Assembly (NCBI GenBank): GCA_016709315.1
Contig: JADJMZ010000001.1
Coordinates: forward strand, 1,178,001 to 1,242,000
Length of the DNA stretch: 64,000 bases
Direction: 5' to 3'
Source of the DNA: Ignavibacteria bacterium
GTDB taxonomy: Bacteria > Bacteroidota > Ignavibacteria > Tepidaquicellales > Tepidaquicellaceae
A program made the position numbers and the translations under genes. Of the stretch, positions 52,071-61,074 are shown piece by piece. Every line of letters begins with the position of its first letter. Position 1 is the stretch's first letter. The notes beneath the pieces are model-generated. The model was not told where the DNA came from. It was given only the letters and a program-made list of their open reading frames with translations, and searched no databases.

Positions 52071-55000
52071 TTAATTAGAAATTTGATTAAGCGTAAAAGG
52101 AATAAATATTATGGTAATCTTAGTTCCCGAACCCGGATCACTTTGAAAAATAATTTCAGCTTTCATATCATCAAGAGATTTTTTTACAATTGAAAGACCC
52201 AGTCCCATGCCTGTTGATTTTGTTGAAAAATTCGGCTCAAATAAATTATTGATAAGCGAAGAATCTATTCCGCATCCGTTATCTGAAATTTCTGCGAATA
52301 TGGAATTGTCTTTTTCAAAAGTTCTGATTCTGATTATTCCCTGACCGGTAATCGCCTGAATTGAATTTTTCACAATATTCTGAAATACCCTGTTGAGCTC
52401 CTGTCTGTCTGCATAAATCCTGCAAATGTTTAAATCATATTGCTCTTCAAAATGTATCTCGGGAGCGGGTTTGTACAAAGAAACCACTTCGCCGATAATT
52501 TCATTCAGATCTGTTTCTTCATAATTTTTGCCGGACAATTTTGCAAAGTTGGAAAACTCTGTTGCGATTTTGTTAAGTTTATCAATCTCATTAATTATTA
52601 TGTTTCTTGTTTTCTTCAGCACTTCGGAAAATTTATCTGCATTCGTTTTGTCATAGCTGTCATACAAATGTTCGATAGATAGTTTCATAGGTGTCAGAGG
52701 GTTTTTAATTTCGTGAGCGACTCTTCTTGCAATATCTCTCCATGCCGCCTCCCTCTCTGCTTTTTTTAATTTTTCCTTGGAGCTTTCAAGTTCTCTTGTC
52801 ATTTTATTGAATGATTCCACAAGATTTCCAATCTCATCTTTGCGGTTGTTTTTCAGCTCAATGTAGCTCTCGCCCTGCGCAATTCTTTCAGTAGCGTACT
52901 TTAGTCTTAATATAGGTTTTGATATTCTGTCTGTAATAAATATTACAAAGAAAAGCAGAATTATTATCACTATCAGATATATTCCGAATAAAAAAGTCAG
53001 GATTTCTGTAAGCTCCTCTTTGAATTCATTTTGCCTGTAAACAGACTGGGATGACATCAGACCGATCACGTTATTTTTTGAATCGAAAAAAGGTTTGTAT
53101 CCGACAATAAAAGAATACACGCCGATTTCTTCTGTCTTTGAAAAAAAATCTTTTCTCAGATAGACAATATTATAATATGCGTCAGCATCAACTCTTGTAT
53201 CAAGCAGGTCTGATTTGTATAATTCTTCATTGGTTGTGGAAACAAGTTTTGTCTTAAGGAACAGGTTAAAATTCTTATCTGTGTTTGACAAAGCTTTTGT
53301 AAGATATTTATTCTTTTCTTTGCCGAGAGTATCAAGAGAGTTAAGATTAATCTGAATGCCTTTTACTGACTGGGAAGCTAAGTTCAGATCCGAAATAATC
53401 TGATTCTGAAAATTATTATCATATTTGTTTTTGATAAAACTTCTTGTATAAAACGCAAGCAGGACAATAGGTATTACCGAAACTATAAAAAATGATGCAA
53501 ACAGCTTTTCACGGAAATTCATTCTGAAATTTTTGACCATGGAAATCAGAAAAGATGACATAATAAGCATTGTCAGCAGATAAACAAAAACAGCAAATAA
53601 GATAAATTTAAGATAAAAGAAAGTAGTAAGTTTGAAGTCATTTCTTTTCAGACTAATAGAATAAATCCGTTCAATAATCGATCCATCTGATGGAGATGCA
53701 AGAATATAGTAAGTCCTGTATTTTTCATTATTAATAAGTTCATACCGCCAGTTATTTTTTTCATTTTTAGTCTTTACGGATTCTCTGAATGCGTCAAGTG
53801 AAAGTGTATTCGCCTTTGAGAGGTCTTTGTTGTTTGAACTGATTATCTCGCCTCCGATATATTCCGTAATTATCGGATCCGAAATTAACTTCTCAAATAA
53901 ATTATCTTTCGTATAATTCTTAAACAACTGAATTGAAGACTGGAAAAGCAAATTCTTGGATTCATACTGAACTGCAATCATAAGATAACCGAGATTCGTT
54001 GCAAATGTAGTATTTTTCAGATCAGCTTTTTCCACCGGAACAATGCCAAGATAATATTTATCCTCTTTATTGTCTAAAATAATGATATTGTCGGTAGCAG
54101 AAAAATTATCAGAACCGGCTGAATTTGTATTGCTGAAAAATTCATCTTCTTCGTCAAGAATATCCTCATCCTGTTCAAGAGAGTCAGTATTCAAAAGTGA
54201 ATCTGTGACAACAGCTGGATTTTTTTTCTTTCTGAACAGGTTTGCATTTGCAAATTTTAATATAGAATCTGAATTTAAAACCTGGGAGTTAAAAATAAAG
54301 TCGCTCAGAATTTTTTTGCCTGTATCCAGTATAATAAATGCTGTGTTAAAATTTTCTTCGCTGAATTTGCTGTCAGCCCATACAGAGAATGCAAGTTCGT
54401 TAAGCTTGTCTTTGTTTCTAAGATCGTTTTCAATCCTTTTGTTTTCAGAAAGATTTGACAATTCGGTCATTAGCAGGAATTTTATCTTATCATCGTCTTT
54501 TTCCGAAATGCTTTTGCCAATAAGCTCGACGAATTTGGTTTCCTGAGAAGTAATATTTTCGAGAAGTATACCCGGAATAATAATTGTGCACAGCAGGATT
54601 ATTACCGATATATTTTTAGCGGAAAATATCCTGAAGTTTTTTGTAATGAAAAATCTGATTCCGAAATATAAGCCGAGTCCGAAGCTGAAACAAATTATCA
54701 TCAATCTGTTTATAAGATCAATTTTGAAATTATCAACAAAAGGCGCAATTGCTTCGCTGATAAAGATCAGAATTAAAAGAAGCAATGAGAAAGAATATTT
54801 CCTGTAACTTTTTTCTCTGAAAAAATTCTGCAAAGAATTTTTCAGAATAAGAATTATTATTGATGAAAGAAAAATAAAAAGTGAGAATGATAAAATCAGA
54901 ATTATAAGTTGTATGCTGAATATCTCAAAACTCGGAACAATATTCGTCTTATCAAAAAACTTCATGTTAGAATCGAAAATAATGCTTTGCGAAACAGAGC

Positions 55001-55310
55001 CGTAAAAGAAAATCATCAGAAAGAATAAAAATACGAGCACAGCATTTAAAGGTAAGGATATAATTCCGGACGGCGGATTTTTTTCTGAAGAAATCTGAAA
55101 GCGGCTGATACGTATAAGAATTATACCGTAAACCGAAATAGCCAAAATAAACAAGGAAGTAATAAGAAGTTCTCCAATTGATTTCGCAATACCGAAGCCG
55201 AACAGCGAAGCATAGGAAAGCGGAGAAAATATTTCCAGATCAATTGTTTTGGAAGGGAAATGAAACTCCAGCCAGCTGTATCTGATGCCGGTCATCATTA
55301 AAACAAACAA
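52071..55310 (-). CDS. NtrY-like sensor histidine kinase, C-terminal part of a frame-split gene
   Basis: This frame codes for 1,079 residues from a TTG at 55310, which is probably not the real start. It has several TM segments, a second sensor region, then HAMP (RISKPILRLKYATERIA), a HisKA with ARRVAHEIKNPLTPMKLS, N-box NIVKNSIQAI, G1 SDNGCGID and G2 GMGLGLSIVKK. The frame is open well upstream of the TTG and overlaps the end of the next ORF; one extra base would join them (see findings). NtrY-type kinases control nitrogen or envelope responses with an NtrX-like regulator; none is nearby. Confidence 0.8.
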   Translation of the reverse strand: MFVLMMTGIRYSWLEFHFPSKTIDLEIFSPLSYASLFGFGIAKSIGELLITSLFILAISVYGIILIRISRFQISSEKNPPSGIISLPLNAVLVFLFFLMIFFYGSVSQSIIFDSNMKFFDKTNIVPSFEIFSIQLIILILSFSLFIFLSSIIILILKNSLQNFFREKSYRKYSFSLLLLILIFISEAIAPFVDNFKIDLINRLMIICFSFGLGLYFGIRFFITKNFRIFSAKNISVIILLCTIIIPGILLENITSQETKFVELIGKSISEKDDDKIKFLLMTELSNLSENKRIENDLRNKDKLNELAFSVWADSKFSEENFNTAFIILDTGKKILSDFIFNSQVLNSDSILKFANANLFRKKKNPAVVTDSLLNTDSLEQDEDILDEEDEFFSNTNSAGSDNFSATDNIIILDNKEDKYYLGIVPVEKADLKNTTFATNLGYLMIAVQYESKNLLFQSSIQLFKNYTKDNLFEKLISDPIITEYIGGEIISSNNKDLSKANTLSLDAFRESVKTKNEKNNWRYELINNEKYRTYYILASPSDGSIIERIYSISLKRNDFKLTTFFYLKFILFAVFVYLLTMLIMSSFLISMVKNFRMNFREKLFASFFIVSVIPIVLLAFYTRSFIKNKYDNNFQNQIISDLNLASQSVKGIQINLNSLDTLGKEKNKYLTKALSNTDKNFNLFLKTKLVSTTNEELYKSDLLDTRVDADAYYNIVYLRKDFFSKTEEIGVYSFIVGYKPFFDSKNNVIGLMSSQSVYRQNEFKEELTEILTFLFGIYLIVIIILLFFVIFITDRISKPILRLKYATERIAQGESYIELKNNRKDEIGNLVESFNKMTRELESSKEKLKKAEREAAWRDIARRVAHEIKNPLTPMKLSIEHLYDSYDKTNADKFSEVLKKTRNIIINEIDKLNKIATEFSNFAKLSGKNYEETDLNEIIGEVVSLYKPAPEIHFEEQYDLNICRIYADRQELNRVFQNIVKNSIQAITGQGIIRIRTFEKDNSIFAEISDNGCGIDSSLINNLFEPNFSTKSTGMGLGLSIVKKSLDDMKAEIIFQSDPGSGTKITIIFIPFTLNQISN

Positions 55311-55360
55311 ACCGAATTTTATAAAAGGAGAATGTATCTTTGAAAGAATTAACAGTGTAA

Positions 55361-56224
55361 TTAAAAAATAATTACCGTAAAAGCAAAAACAAGAACTGAT
55401 TTAATCTTAACTGCAAGCGAAGAAATATTTTTGTCGTGAATCATCCGGCTGTATTTCGGAAAAAGAAGTAAGCCTATAACTTTTCCGTCAATTCCGTTAA
55501 GCTCCACTTCCACATTTTCCGAAAGACTTGCAGAATCAAAATTTATTTTTCCTGTAATTACATTTGCAGGTATAATGACGGGAATAAAATCCAGAGAGCT
55601 CTTAATATCATAAAGCAACCCTGAATTCTGAAAGAATTTATTGCTGATCTGATATTTAATATCAATCAGTCTGGAAGTCAGGATTATTCCTGTAATCTTT
55701 GAAGTTTCCTTATTATCGTAAACAGGCGAATAATCCAAAAGGAATGTATAAAATCCTATTTCCTTTAGTACAGTAAACTTTTGTCCGTTAAGTGCTCGTT
55801 GAAGAGTATAAATATCGGAATCAAGTTTTCTTCCTTTAAATGCGAGAAGTTCAAGTCTGGTATTATAGATCTCAATCTGATATTTATCATCCGGATTAAT
55901 TTGTATAAGTTCTTCAAAAAGTTTTTTCGAATCGCTTTTCTGAACAAGTTTCTGTATATCAGCTGAAGCTGATAATCTTTCAGACAAACGGCTTATATCA
56001 GAAAGATAAGTGTTGTAGTGAAAAATTATTATTTCCTTTTGCTGCCGGATTTTATCATTTGAAACAGCTTCCCAGTTTTTATCAATATCAGAACTTAAAA
56101 TAGCCGGAACAAACTGAATCAAAATAATCCAGATAAAAATAAAACAAGCGATCAAAATCAAAATCTTTAACCGCCTGTTCGAAGATCTGTCTGAATCAGA
56201 TTTTATATGTTGATTGATGTCCAA
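55361..56224 (-). CDS. N-terminal part of the frame-split NtrY-like kinase
   Basis: This 287-residue frame starts with a TM helix (about 22-44) and a periplasmic sensor region, then ends in a second helix cut off mid-way at VFAFTVIIF-stop. The stop falls in a run of six T (minus strand; 55363-55368 on plus). Reading one base back continues FLITLLILSKIHSPF... without a stop into the 1,079-residue frame. The pair is most simply one gene of about 1,380 codons with a one-base indel, or a sequencing or assembly error. I find no classic slippery heptamer, so programmed frameshifting is less likely. Confidence 0.75.
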   Translation of the reverse strand: MDINQHIKSDSDRSSNRRLKILILIACFIFIWIILIQFVPAILSSDIDKNWEAVSNDKIRQQKEIIIFHYNTYLSDISRLSERLSASADIQKLVQKSDSKKLFEELIQINPDDKYQIEIYNTRLELLAFKGRKLDSDIYTLQRALNGQKFTVLKEIGFYTFLLDYSPVYDNKETSKITGIILTSRLIDIKYQISNKFFQNSGLLYDIKSSLDFIPVIIPANVITGKINFDSASLSENVEVELNGIDGKVIGLLLFPKYSRMIHDKNISSLAVKIKSVLVFAFTVIIF

Positions 56225-56335
56225 TTTATACTGAAAATCATTTTACGGTTTTTATATTTCTTTTGAAAAATTTATTTATTGCTTCATTAAAATAAGAGAG
56301 AGGAAAAATTTACAGAGACAGAAAACAAATTATTG

Positions 56336-56809
56336 TCAGTAAATTGTTATCTGATCAATAAACCATCTGTTATCATAATACTTCAGGGAAACAGTAACTG
56401 CAAGGTCAAGCTTCTTCTGACCAATCCTGTATGTGTATATTCCGTTGACGAATGCATAAGAATTGTATTTGTTTGACCTGGTATATCTGAAACTTTCCAA
56501 AGTGAAGTAATCCATGAAATCGGAGAGAATATACTCCGCCTGACTGGAACTGTAGTATCCTTTTTCGTTACTTATGACGTTGAGATAGATCTGTGAATCG
56601 AAATATGGATTGATCAGATTTACATTTCCATACATAAACCCGTTTCCAATGTCCTTAAAAGTCCTCTTACAGAGATCATGTTTCTGCCGGGCGGCTTCAT
56701 TCTTATATCTTTTTTCTTTCCACCATTTATCCTGAGAAAAAGAAGTATTATTTGACAGTATTAAGAATACAAATGCAGATGACAGCAGAAGTAATATTTT
56801 TCTTTTCAT
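56336..56809 (-). CDS. DUF4783 secreted protein
   Basis: I set the start at 56809 because it gives MKRKILLLLSSAFVFL, a signal peptide ending at about SFSQ; a longer frame to 56836 only adds ten odd residues. The mature part is an NTF2-like DUF4783 domain with FKDIGNGFMYGNVNLI, AEYILSDFMDYFTLESF and the final YYDNRWFIDQITI. Function unknown; the family occurs widely in Bacteroidota. It precedes the split kinase gene on the same strand, 111 bases away. Confidence 0.8.
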   Translation of the reverse strand: MKRKILLLLSSAFVFLILSNNTSFSQDKWWKEKRYKNEAARQKHDLCKRTFKDIGNGFMYGNVNLINPYFDSQIYLNVISNEKGYYSSSQAEYILSDFMDYFTLESFRYTRSNKYNSYAFVNGIYTYRIGQKKLDLAVTVSLKYYDNRWFIDQITIY

Positions 56810-57001
56810 TAAGATTAAGTTAGAACAAATTATCAAAAATACATTCTTAAAGCAATTTAAAGAAATAAGCAGATTTCTTAATTAAATTAAAAATTCGCAG
56901 GATGATTCACTTGATTAAACAATAATTCCAGATCACGAAAAAATGATTAACTTATGTATTGAATAAAATTTTCATTAAGCGTAACTTAATAATTATCAAA
57001 A

Positions 57002-57078
57002 GCCGGGATAGCTCAGCTGGTTAGAGCGTCGGAATCATAATCCGTAGGTCGGGGGTTCAAGTCCCTCTCCCGGTACCA
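57002..57078 (+). tRNA. tRNA-Met (CAT anticodon)
   Basis: This 77-nt tRNA has acceptor gccggga/tcccggt (G1-T72 wobble), D arm gctcagctggttagagc, anticodon loop atcataa with anticodon CAT (57036-57038), T arm ggggttcaagtccc, and CCA encoded at the 3' end. The absence of the initiator's C1-A72 mismatch and of three consecutive G-C pairs in the anticodon stem makes it an elongator; tRNA-Ile2 (lysidine) remains possible. Confidence 0.85.
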
Positions 57079-57157
57079 AATCCAGTCAAATTTATTTCAA
57101 AATTAATTGTTCTGAATTAATTAATAACCGCACATACCGGATTTATTAATAATTCGA

Positions 57158-57188
57158 TTGATTAATTTTTTTTAATAAGCTATTTTTG
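57158..57188 (+). promoter_or_regulatory. Candidate Bacteroidota-type promoter before rplY
   Basis: TTG (57158-57160), then 20 bases, then TATTTTTG (57181-57188), matches the TTG / TAnnTTTG pattern with the same spacing as the TonB receptor site. It lies 26 bases before the rplY ATG. Confidence 0.4.
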
Positions 57189-57214
57189 TAGTTTACTATT
57201 TAAATCTTAATAAA

Positions 57215-57847
57215 ATGTCAGAAATAACCTTAAATGCCAAAAAAAGAGAGGATTACAAAGAGTCTACTCTTAATCAAATGAGAAAAAAAGGAGTCATACC
57301 GGGAATTTATTATGGTCACGGTGTAGATAATTTAGAAATTGCTGCTAATGAGCTTGAATTAAGACCAATCATTTATACAACCGAATCCCACATTGTAAAT
57401 CTGAAATTCGACGAAAATAAATCATTAAGTTGTATTTTAAAAGATGTTCAGTTCCACCCTGTTACTGATAAACCGCTTCATTTTGATCTTTTTGCTTTGA
57501 AAGAAGGGGAAGTTATTGCAATAGAGGTATCAGTTCAGCTCATAGGTAATGCTATAGGAATCAGAGAAGGTGGAATTTTGCAGCATATTTTACATAAGCT
57601 GGATATCGAATGTCTCCCGTCAAATATTCCTTCACACTTTGATATTGATATATCACAGTTAAATATCGGTGATTCCATTAAAGTAAGCGATGTTAAGATT
57701 GATTCGGTGAAAATATTGAATGACGATAACGCTTCAATTGTAGCAGTTGTTGCGCCTTCAGTTGAAAAAGAACCGGTAGCAGTGGATTCAGAAACTCCGG
57801 CAGAACCAGAAGTTATTACCAAATCCAAGAAAGAAGACGAAGAGTAA
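57215..57847 (+). CDS. rplY: 50S ribosomal protein L25 (Ctc/TL5 form)
   Basis: The 210-residue protein has the N-terminal L25 domain binding 5S rRNA (LNAKKREDYKESTLNQMRKKGVIPGIYYG; also DVQFHPVTDKPLHFDLFAL) and the C-terminal TL5/Ctc domain (about 95-180: IREGGILQHILHKLDIECLP). A charged tail with Lys and Glu ends it. It is followed after 25 bases by pth, a widely conserved pairing. Confidence 0.93.
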   Translation: MSEITLNAKKREDYKESTLNQMRKKGVIPGIYYGHGVDNLEIAANELELRPIIYTTESHIVNLKFDENKSLSCILKDVQFHPVTDKPLHFDLFALKEGEVIAIEVSVQLIGNAIGIREGGILQHILHKLDIECLPSNIPSHFDIDISQLNIGDSIKVSDVKIDSVKILNDDNASIVAVVAPSVEKEPVAVDSETPAEPEVITKSKKEDEE

Positions 57848-57872
57848 TTCATTTTCAAATTAATTTTCATTC

Positions 57873-58526
57873 TTGAAATTAATAGTCGGATTAGGTAATC
57901 CGGGATCAAAATACGAAACTACAAGGCACAATGCAGGATTTATTGTACTTGATCATTTTGCAGAGCTCTTTAAAATAAAATTTTCAGAATCAACAGGCGA
58001 CTGGCTTGAAGGCAGACTTAATTTAAACAATGAGGAAGTAATTCTTTTAAAGCCCATGACCTATATGAATAACAGCGGCATTGCCATAAAGGAATTTATG
58101 GAAAGAAACAATGAACAGACAGGTTCAGTAGAGTTAAAATCTGCAAGTTACAATAATATGCTTGTGATCGTTGATGATTTTCAAATAGGTCTTGGAAGTA
58201 TAAGAGTAAGAAAGAAAGGCAGTGACGGAGGTCACAACGGACTGTCGAGTATAATTTATCATCTTAATACGGATGAATTTCCAAGGATGAGAATAGGAAT
58301 AGGAAAAGAGAACGAAATTACAAAGAACGAATTTATAGATTTTGTTCTCGGAAAGTTTACAGAAGGCGAATCTAAGATTCTGAAAGAATTGATGCCAAAG
58401 TATTCAGAATGCATAATGAGTTTTATAAATGACGGAATTGCAAAAACAATGAACACTTTCAACAGATCCTTTATTGATTTAAAACCTGAAAAAGAGAAAT
58501 CACCTGATATTGCAAAAGATAAATAG
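57873..58526 (+). CDS. pth: Peptidyl-tRNA hydrolase
   Basis: The 217-residue enzyme starts with TTG (57873) and releases peptides from stalled peptidyl-tRNA. Visible are LIVGLGNPGSKYETTRHNAGF (Asn9, catalytic His19), LLKPMTYMNNSG and VIVDDFQIGLGSIRVRKKGS, then DGGHNGLSSI. It is longer than the usual 190 residues by a C-terminal, Lys-rich extension of about 25. An intrinsic terminator follows. Confidence 0.95.
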   Translation: MKLIVGLGNPGSKYETTRHNAGFIVLDHFAELFKIKFSESTGDWLEGRLNLNNEEVILLKPMTYMNNSGIAIKEFMERNNEQTGSVELKSASYNNMLVIVDDFQIGLGSIRVRKKGSDGGHNGLSSIIYHLNTDEFPRMRIGIGKENEITKNEFIDFVLGKFTEGESKILKELMPKYSECIMSFINDGIAKTMNTFNRSFIDLKPEKEKSPDIAKDK

Positions 58527-58545
58527 AAAAATTATTCCATAACTG

Positions 58546-58576
58546 TCCCGATAATACTGAGTTATTGGGATTTTTT
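58546..58576 (+). terminator. Intrinsic terminator after rplY-pth
   Basis: The arms tcccgataa (58546-58554) and ttattggga (58562-58570) pair with one G-T, and six T follow. It lies 20 bases after the pth stop. Confidence 0.8.
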
Positions 58577-58607
58577 ATAAAAATATTCAGTAAATTAAAA
58601 CAATAAA

Positions 58608-61007
58608 ATGCGGAAATATTTATTAAGTATCCTTCTTGTTATCATAGCTCCGGTTATGACCTTTGCAAGCGAGGCAAATCTAAAAATTCCCGAACTGAAC
58701 AAAGACCAGAATCAACTTTTGATCTATGGTATTTTTGTTTGCTTACTCGGGGTATTATTCGGAGTGTATCAATACATGGCGGTAAAAAAATTACCTGCGC
58801 ACAAATCAATGCTTGAAGTTTCACAGGTTATTTTTGAAACATGTAAAACTTATCTTCTTCAGCAGGGAAAGTTCCTGTTCATTTTGTTCTTATTTATCGG
58901 AGCATGTATAGCATTTTACTTCGGAATATTACAGGGTGAGTCATTCGGGGGAGTCGCTTTAATTCTGATGTGGACAGTAGTCGGAATACTTGGATCATAC
59001 GGAGTAGCATGGTTTGGAATAAGAATGAATACTCTTGCAAACAGCAGAATGGCTTTTGCATCACTTGAGAGAAAGCCGCTGAAACTCCTTACCATTCCTC
59101 TCAATGCAGGGATGAGCATAGGTGTTCTTCTTATCTGCGTTGAGCTGATAATGATGCTTATAATTTTTCTATTCGTTCCCCGGGAATATGCAGGGGCGAG
59201 TTTTATTGGATTTGCAATCGGAGAATCACTCGGCGCTTCTGCACTCAGAATTGCCGGGGGTATATTTACAAAGATTGCCGATATCGGTTCGGATCTGATG
59301 AAAGTTGTTTTTAAAATTAAAGAAGACGATCCGAGAAATCCCGGTGTTATCGCAGACTGTACCGGTGACAATGCAGGTGATTCAGTCGGACCAACAGCTG
59401 ACGGATTTGAAACATACGGAGTTACAGGCGTTGCACTTATCAGCTTTATCGTTCTGGCAGTAACAGGCGTAGAATTACAGGCAACTCTTCTTGTGTGGAT
59501 CTTTGTAATGAGAATCATGATGATCATTACTTCCATTACTGCATTCTACATCAACGGCGCAATTTCAAAAGCAAAATATACGGGGAAAGACAAATTAGAT
59601 TTTGAAGCTCCTCTTACTTTACTGGTCTGGATCACATCCATACTTTCTATAGTAGTTACCTTCATCGTAAGTTATTTCTTAATAAGAGATCTTCCTGATA
59701 ATCTATGGGTAACACTTTCAATTATCATCAGCTTTGGTACTCTGGGAGCTGCTCTTATTCCTGAATTCACAAAGATTTTTACATCACCAAAATCCAAACA
59801 CGTAAATGAAGTTGTGACCGCATCAAGAGAAGGCGGTGCATCTTTAACTATTCTTTCCGGACTTGTTGCCGGAAATTTCAGCGCTTTCTGGATGGGAATG
59901 GTTTTCTTCGGTTTAATGTACGGTGCTTATGTAACTTCGGGTATGATTCCAACCGCAATGATGGAGTATCATACGATATTTGCATTTGGTCTTGTAGCTT
60001 TCGGTATGCTTGGAATGGGACCTGTAACGATTGCCGTTGACTCTTATGGACCTGTTACTGACAATGCACAGTCAATTTATGAATTGTCGCTGATCGAAGA
60101 AAATAAAGAACAGAAAGAAAAAGAAATCGAAAAAGATTTCGGATTCAAACCTGACTGGGAAAGAGCTAAGTTATACCTTGAAGAAAATGACGGTGCAGGA
60201 AATACTTTTAAAGCAACTGCCAAGCCGGTTCTTATAGGAACAGCTGTAGTTGGCGCTACTACAATGATATTCTCTCTGATTCTTGTATTGAAAAATGTAC
60301 TTGGAGTCGAACCGGAAACCGTTCTGAATTTACTGAATCCGTATTCTATTTTAGGATTCCTTTGCGGAGGCGCAGTTATTTATTGGTTTACAGGCGCTTC
60401 TACTCAGGCAGTTACTACCGGCGCATACAGTGCAGTTGAATATATTAAGAAAAACATTAACCTGGATGAAAACGCTTCCTTAAGCGCTTCGACTGAACAG
60501 TCAAAGAAAGTTGTAGAGATTTGTACAAAATATGCTCAGAAAGGAATGTTCAATATCTTCATCGCAGTATTTTCATTTGCAATAGCATTTGCATTCATGT
60601 CAGCTCCTTCGAATGGAAATAATGCTCCGGCATGTTTCTTTATAAGTTACCTAATTTCGATTGCAGTGTTCGGATTGTTCCAGGCGATATTTATGGCAAA
60701 TGCTGGAGGCGCATGGGATAATGCAAAGAAAGTTGTAGAAGTTGATCTAAGAGAAAAGGGTACACCTCTTCACGATGCGACAGTAGTGGGCGATACGGTA
60801 GGAGATCCGTTTAAAGATACATCATCCGTTGCTTTGAACCCCATCATTAAATTCACGACATTGTTCGGATTACTTGCTATGGAGATTGCAATAACTGAAG
60901 CATTCAGAGATTCCGCTCCTGTAGTCGGATTAGTTTTCTTATTTATTGCTTTATACTTTGTCTGGAGATCATTCTATAAAATGAGGATAGTCAAGGATCT
61001 GGTTTAG
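58608..61007 (+). CDS. hppA: Membrane-bound pyrophosphatase (ion-translocating)
   Basis: The 799-residue, 16-helix protein couples PPi hydrolysis to ion pumping. The catalytic loops are FTKIADIGSDLMKVVFKIKE, DDPRNPGVIADCTGDNAGD, GPVTDNAQSIYELS, and DATVVGDTVGDPFKDTSS. The motif GNTFKATAK (531-539) has Lys at the position that is Ala in K+-dependent enzymes, which points to the K+-independent, proton-pumping class; the second diagnostic position is Ala instead of Thr. The N-terminus looks like a signal anchor. It lies between two terminators, so it is monocistronic. Confidence 0.94.
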   Translation: MRKYLLSILLVIIAPVMTFASEANLKIPELNKDQNQLLIYGIFVCLLGVLFGVYQYMAVKKLPAHKSMLEVSQVIFETCKTYLLQQGKFLFILFLFIGACIAFYFGILQGESFGGVALILMWTVVGILGSYGVAWFGIRMNTLANSRMAFASLERKPLKLLTIPLNAGMSIGVLLICVELIMMLIIFLFVPREYAGASFIGFAIGESLGASALRIAGGIFTKIADIGSDLMKVVFKIKEDDPRNPGVIADCTGDNAGDSVGPTADGFETYGVTGVALISFIVLAVTGVELQATLLVWIFVMRIMMIITSITAFYINGAISKAKYTGKDKLDFEAPLTLLVWITSILSIVVTFIVSYFLIRDLPDNLWVTLSIIISFGTLGAALIPEFTKIFTSPKSKHVNEVVTASREGGASLTILSGLVAGNFSAFWMGMVFFGLMYGAYVTSGMIPTAMMEYHTIFAFGLVAFGMLGMGPVTIAVDSYGPVTDNAQSIYELSLIEENKEQKEKEIEKDFGFKPDWERAKLYLEENDGAGNTFKATAKPVLIGTAVVGATTMIFSLILVLKNVLGVEPETVLNLLNPYSILGFLCGGAVIYWFTGASTQAVTTGAYSAVEYIKKNINLDENASLSASTEQSKKVVEICTKYAQKGMFNIFIAVFSFAIAFAFMSAPSNGNNAPACFFISYLISIAVFGLFQAIFMANAGGAWDNAKKVVEVDLREKGTPLHDATVVGDTVGDPFKDTSSVALNPIIKFTTLFGLLAMEIAITEAFRDSAPVVGLVFLFIALYFVWRSFYKMRIVKDLV

Positions 61008-61040
61008 TTAAGAAGTTAAATTGAAATAAAATAACATAAA

Positions 61041-61068
61041 GGTGTCCGTTTACCGGACACCTTTTTTT
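61041..61068. terminator. Strong intrinsic terminator between hppA and the Omp85 gene
   Basis: ggtgtccg (61041-61048) pairs perfectly with cggacacc (61054-61061), flanked by A-run and T-run. It ends hppA on the plus strand and could also end the convergent Omp85 gene on the minus strand. Confidence 0.9.
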
Positions 61069-61074
61069 ATTATA

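Noticed and set aside
55361..55370. Programmed -1 frameshift in the split kinase
   Set aside because: The codons ATT TTT TAA do not form an X XXY YYZ slippery heptamer, and no obvious stimulatory structure was seen; an indel or error is simpler.
57002..57078. Initiator tRNA-fMet
   Set aside because: The first pair is G1-T72, not the unpaired C1-A72 of initiators, and the anticodon stem lacks the three G-C pairs.
58916..59536. 206-residue minus-strand frame
   Set aside because: It is antisense to hppA, and the plus frame carries the strongly conserved pyrophosphatase motifs.
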